Origin: Pseudomaricurvus sp033283175
GTDB taxonomy: Bacteria; Pseudomonadota; Gammaproteobacteria; Pseudomonadales; Cellvibrionaceae
DNA: 64,000 bases
NCBI GenBank assembly: GCA_033283175.1
Contig: JAWMQM010000003.1
Span: 1-64,000, forward strand
Direction: 5' to 3'
The position numbers were made by a program, and so were the translations under genes. Numbering within the stretch: position 1 is the first letter of the stretch; every line of letters begins with the position of its first letter. Below are positions 60,698-64,000 of the stretch, piece after piece. The notes under the pieces were generated by a model. That model had not been told where the DNA came from and did no database searches. It worked only from the letters and a program-made list of their open reading frames with translations.

Positions 60698-62197
60698 ATG
60701 GCGCAGGCGCTCTATGATGTGGTGTTTTACGGAGAGGTGCTGGCGGGGTTTTCGCGAGACGAAGTGAAGCAGGCGTTTGCCCGTAGCTTCAAGCTCAGTG
60801 ACCGCAAAGCTGAGCAGCTTTTCAGTGGCCGGCAGTGTCGTCTGCGGACGGCGCAGGAAGAGACGCAGGCCCGGGATTACCTGAGAAGGCTGGAACGTCT
60901 TGGTGCCAGGGCTCACCTGGAAGCCTGTGCCAGCAGCGTTGCGCCGGCTCCGCTTACTGAGACAAACGCTGGCAGCAGCGATCATCAATCCGGGAGTCCG
61001 CCGGCCGACACCGGGCGTGTGCCGGCTCCAATGCCCGTCGTCGTTCACGCTGGCGAGCCGGCCACCGAACAGAACCACCACTTCCGTTTTCACGGCAGTG
61101 GCAGCGAGTATTTTCGCATCTGGATCGTCAATATCCTGCTGAGCATTGTCACTCTTGGGATCTATTCTGCCTGGGCCAAGGTTCGTAATAAGCAGTACTT
61201 TTACGGCAACACCGAACTCAACGGCAGCAGTTTCACCTATCTCGCCAATCCGGTCGCCATTCTCAAGGGACGTTTGATCGCCCTCACGCTGGTCGTAGCC
61301 TATTCAGTGGCGACCAGTACCCCTTTATGGTGGGTGTCCGCGATAGCGGTACTGGTGGCGATTCTGATGGCGCCCTTTTTTGTGCAGCGTTCGCTGATGT
61401 TTAACGCCCGCTACAGCGCCTGGCGTAACGTGCGCTTCAATTTCGATGGCAGTTTCTGGGCTGCTGTGTTGATCTTTGCCGGTTTGCCACTGGCGTCCCT
61501 GGTGTTTATTGGCCTGATGGCAGAGCAACTGGTGCTGGGTGAATCATCCGTGCTGCTGATGATCGGGCCGACGCTGCTGGTGTTGGTAATGGTCGTTCCC
61601 TATTTCATCTACTGGCAAAAGCGTTACTGGGTCAGTAACTCCATGTACGGCACCAGTCGTTTTCAATTTGGGGCCGATAGCAGCCAGTTCCTGAGGTTAT
61701 GGCTCAAGCTGTTGCTCTGCTCCGCCGCGGCGGCACTGTTGGGTGGATTGATACTGGCTTTGCTGGGTGCCCTGGCTGGCGTATCCATTGCTGCACTGGG
61801 TGGGGAGGAGAGCAGGGCGGGAACCGCACTGGTGGTGCCGCTGTTGTTGTTGGTGTATGTGGTAATCGGGCTGTGTTACCTGTTTCCGTTTATCTACTTT
61901 TCCGTGCGGGTTAACAATCTGGTTTACAACAGTACCCGTTTGGGAGATTTCCGCTTGCAGGCCAATTACCAGTTGCTCTCTTACGGCAAACTGGTGGTGA
62001 TTAATTCACTGCTGACCTTGTTGACGCTGGGGCTGTTCCGTCCCTTTGCTATGGTGCGCACGGCGCGCTACCGGGCCGGGCACACGCTGCTGCTGGCAGC
62101 GGCACCGCTGGATGGCTTTGTGGCGCAGGAGCTGGAACAGGTAGGGGCGCTGGGTGAGGAATTGGGTGATTTCTATGATTTCGATTTCGGTTTCTGA
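60698..62197 (+). CDS. YjgN family membrane protein (DUF898)
   Basis: Protein of 499 residues. A cytosolic N-terminal part (about 1-65, ALYDVVFYGEVLAGFSRDEV) of a type often fused to membrane domains, then a low-complexity linker (about 80-125), then the DUF898 domain with FRFHGSGSEYFRIWIVNILL, LGIYSAWAKVRNKQYFYGNT and eight or so TMs, ending with TLGLFRPFAMVRTARYRA. Function unknown. It is followed after 12 bases by an M48 protease gene, a pairing seen in other proteobacteria. Confidence 0.88.
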   Translation: MAQALYDVVFYGEVLAGFSRDEVKQAFARSFKLSDRKAEQLFSGRQCRLRTAQEETQARDYLRRLERLGARAHLEACASSVAPAPLTETNAGSSDHQSGSPPADTGRVPAPMPVVVHAGEPATEQNHHFRFHGSGSEYFRIWIVNILLSIVTLGIYSAWAKVRNKQYFYGNTELNGSSFTYLANPVAILKGRLIALTLVVAYSVATSTPLWWVSAIAVLVAILMAPFFVQRSLMFNARYSAWRNVRFNFDGSFWAAVLIFAGLPLASLVFIGLMAEQLVLGESSVLLMIGPTLLVLVMVVPYFIYWQKRYWVSNSMYGTSRFQFGADSSQFLRLWLKLLLCSAAAALLGGLILALLGALAGVSIAALGGEESRAGTALVVPLLLLVYVVIGLCYLFPFIYFSVRVNNLVYNSTRLGDFRLQANYQLLSYGKLVVINSLLTLLTLGLFRPFAMVRTARYRAGHTLLLAAAPLDGFVAQELEQVGALGEELGDFYDFDFGF

Positions 62198-62209
62198 CGG
62201 AGTGTGGTC

Positions 62210-63352
62210 TTGATCCGGCAGGCGCAGTCGACTTTTGTTGTGCAGGGCTTGTGGTATGACGGGGTCACCTCCCGCGCACAGGCTGCGAGCCTCCGGCTGT
62301 GGGGTAACCAGGTGGTCTTGCAGGTTGACGGCGAGACAGAGCGGGAAGCCGGGCTGGCTGACGTAGTGGTGTCGCCGCGACTGGGCAATTCACCCCGCTA
62401 CCTTACCTTCGGTGGCAGTGGACGCTTTGAAACCAGGGATAACCGGCAACTGGATCAGTGGCTTGGCCAGCAGCGGCGCGCGCCCTGGCATCAGCTGCTG
62501 CACAGGCTGGAATCACGCTGGCACTGGGTGCTGGTGTCGCTGCTGCTGGTAATCGCGTTTGTCTGGGGGCTGCTGCGCTTTGCCTTGCCGCTGGCGGCTT
62601 ACGAGTTGGCACAGCGACTGCCGTCCCGGCTGGAGCAGGTGTTGGGGGAGGAGACCCTTAGCTTTCTGGATCAGCACTATTTGCGTCCCACCGGCTTGAG
62701 TGAGCAGCAACAACAGCAGGTGCAGGCGACGATGCAGCCTTTGCTGCAGGAGCACCCGCATTTGCAGTTGCGTCTGCTGTTCCGCGATGGCGGCGTTGTT
62801 GGCGCCAATGCCCTGGCGCTGCCGGACGGTACCCTGGTGCTCACTGACCAACTGGTGGCGCTGGCGGCGACGGAGGAGGAGCTGCTGGCAGTGCTGGCTC
62901 ACGAAGTGGGGCATGTGGCCTACAAGCACAGTTTACAGGCGTTGGTGCGCAGCTCCCTGTTGGGGTTCACGCTGATGTTTATTGCCGGTGATGTCTCCGC
63001 CACGTCGGAGCTCTTGCTGGGGGCACCGGTTGTGCTGCTGGAGCTTTCTTTCTCCCGCAATTTCGAGCGGGAGGCAGACGCCTTTGCCCGACAATACCTG
63101 CAACGGCGTGGTATTGCGTTGCACCATTTTGTCCATTTGATGGAGAGGCTTGAGAGGGCAGGACGTTGTCGTACGGGTGGATCAGGACCGGAGCCCGCGG
63201 AGTCCACCTCGGCCGATGCCTTGCAGTGTTATCGGGATCTCGCCAGCCAGCAGGCGCCATCAGCAACGACTGGCGGTGGCGATAACAACTGGTTCAACTA
63301 CCTGTCAACACACCCTCCGACCCGGGAGCGATTGGAGCGATTTCATGACTGA
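62210..63352 (+). CDS. M48 family membrane metalloprotease
   Basis: Protein of about 380 residues. An N-terminal domain (about 1-85) precedes one TM (about 104-124, WVLVSLLLVIAFVWGLLRFA). The zinc motif HEVGH is at 231-235, and FEREADAFA provides the third zinc ligand Glu. A second hydrophobic patch follows HEVGH. GGAG at 62199-62202 fits a TTG start at 62210; a GTG at 62204 is too close to it. The end overlaps the next gene by eight bases. It may process envelope proteins or the YjgN partner (inference). Confidence 0.86.
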   Translation: MIRQAQSTFVVQGLWYDGVTSRAQAASLRLWGNQVVLQVDGETEREAGLADVVVSPRLGNSPRYLTFGGSGRFETRDNRQLDQWLGQQRRAPWHQLLHRLESRWHWVLVSLLLVIAFVWGLLRFALPLAAYELAQRLPSRLEQVLGEETLSFLDQHYLRPTGLSEQQQQQVQATMQPLLQEHPHLQLRLLFRDGGVVGANALALPDGTLVLTDQLVALAATEEELLAVLAHEVGHVAYKHSLQALVRSSLLGFTLMFIAGDVSATSELLLGAPVVLLELSFSRNFEREADAFARQYLQRRGIALHHFVHLMERLERAGRCRTGGSGPEPAESTSADALQCYRDLASQQAPSATTGGGDNNWFNYLSTHPPTRERLERFHD

Positions 63353-64000
63353 GGCGGCAAAGCGCTATGCCATGTGGCTTGGACCTTTGGCAGCGGTGCT
63401 GACCGGGGTGTTCATGTGGCAGGCCGGTTGGCAGCGGGAGGCCTGCTTTGCCGGCGGCATTACCATCCTGTGTGCGATCTGGTGGGTATTTGAACCCATC
63501 CCGGTGCCGGCCACTTCGCTGCTGCCGCTGGGCGGCTTTCCCCTGCTGGGTGTGCTCAATGGTGAGCAGGTGGCGAGTGCGTATGGCAGCCCCGTTATTC
63601 TGCTGTTGGTCGGTGGCGCCATGATGTCGAAGGGGATGGAGCGCAGTGGCCTTCACCGTCGCATTGCCTTGTGGCTGATCCGGGTGTGCGGTACCCAAAG
63701 CCTTGCACGCGTGGTGTTTGGTTTTATGCTGGCGTCGGCGCTGCTGTCCATGTGGATATCCAATACCGCTACGGTGCTGATGCTGTTACCGGTTGCCATG
63801 GCCGTTCTCGACGGGAGCGATAATCGACGTTTTACGGTTGCCCTGCTGTTGGGTATTGCCTACGCCGCCAGTATTGGTGGATTGGCAACGCCCATCGGCA
63901 CGCCACCCAATCTGATTTTTATCTCGATTTATCAACAGCTGGGTGGTCGTGAGATCACGTTCCTTGAGTGGATGGCGATCGGTATGCCGGTGGTCGCGGT
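63345..64000 (+). CDS. SLC13-type anion permease (partial, runs off window)
   Basis: The first 218 residues of a polytopic transporter. SMWISNTATVLMLLPVAMAV and GIAYAASIGGLATPIGTPPN are the two sodium- and substrate-binding motifs of the DASS/SLC13 family, which carries dicarboxylates, sulfate or related anions. The ATG lies inside the end of the M48 gene, so it belongs to the same transcript. The C-terminal half is beyond the window; substrate unknown. Confidence 0.9.
   Translation, partial: MTEAAKRYAMWLGPLAAVLTGVFMWQAGWQREACFAGGITILCAIWWVFEPIPVPATSLLPLGGFPLLGVLNGEQVASAYGSPVILLLVGGAMMSKGMERSGLHRRIALWLIRVCGTQSLARVVFGFMLASALLSMWISNTATVLMLLPVAMAVLDGSDNRRFTVALLLGIAYAASIGGLATPIGTPPNLIFISIYQQLGGREITFLEWMAIGMPVVA

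Overview
The window is an ordinary chromosomal stretch of a gammaproteobacterium. GC content is about 58-60 percent by eye. Gene order resembles Pseudomonas, Cellvibrio and Microbulbifer relatives: lolB-ispE-tRNA-Gln-prs-rplY-pth-ychF runs divergently from hemA-prfA-prmC-moeB, and proA-nadD-rsfS-rlmH-mrdA-rodA-mltB-rlpA-dacA-ybeD-lipB-lipA forms a long wall and lipoate run. The genus cannot be fixed from the sequence alone. I see no insertion sequence, prophage, CRISPR array or defence island.

Layout. 1-351: end of an rRNA operon (23S tail, 5S, terminator). 0.5-5.7 kb: pyrophosphate-type phosphofructokinase, mpl, ubiX, a tyrosine phosphatase and a membrane-anchored double-FHA protein. 6.0-10.4 kb: an RND/MMPL-type exporter and gamma-glutamyltransferase. 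10.5-13.2 kb: argD-argF, with a structured leader, divergent from grxD. 13.5-16.2 kb: a porin, an FMN-binding lipid- or periplasm-side protein and a PepSY membrane protein behind a Fur-box-like promoter. 16.3-18.9 kb: a transmembrane Ser/Thr kinase. 19.0-30.5 kb: proline and NAD synthesis, ribosome factors, the rod-shape and peptidoglycan genes, then the lipoate genes. 30.5-37.5 kb: a DUF3080 lipoprotein, a thioredoxin-like DUF255 protein, a fructosamine kinase, carbonic anhydrase, a YqaE/Pmp3 peptide and an alanine/glycine symporter. 37.5-42.6 kb: a repeat-rich intergenic block, tRNA-Met, ychF, pth, rplY, prs and tRNA-Gln with a 66-bp duplication. 42.6-50.3 kb: ispE, lolB, a TPR lipoprotein, hemA, prfA, prmC and moeB.

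50.5-60.5 kb is the most specialised region. A guanidine-I (ykkC) riboswitch precedes an ABC importer, two DUF1989 proteins, a biotin-dependent carboxylase of the urea carboxylase family and an allophanate hydrolase. By established precedent this is a guanidine assimilation pathway: guanidine is imported, carboxylated to carboxyguanidine, deiminated to allophanate by the two DUF1989 proteins, and split to ammonia and CO2. Automatic annotation would call most of it urea metabolism.

60.7-64.0 kb: a YjgN (DUF898) membrane protein, an M48 metalloprotease and an SLC13-type anion permease that runs off the window end.

Best leads beyond the gene list: the guanidine regulon and its unproven transporter; the Fur-type operon with a flavinylation motif; a mutually exclusive hairpin arrangement in the argD leader; the 66-bp perfect duplication carrying the tRNA-Gln 3' end; two related palindromic blocks plus a mirrored tRNA-Met 3' relic; and a DPF-repeat insert in the RND exporter.
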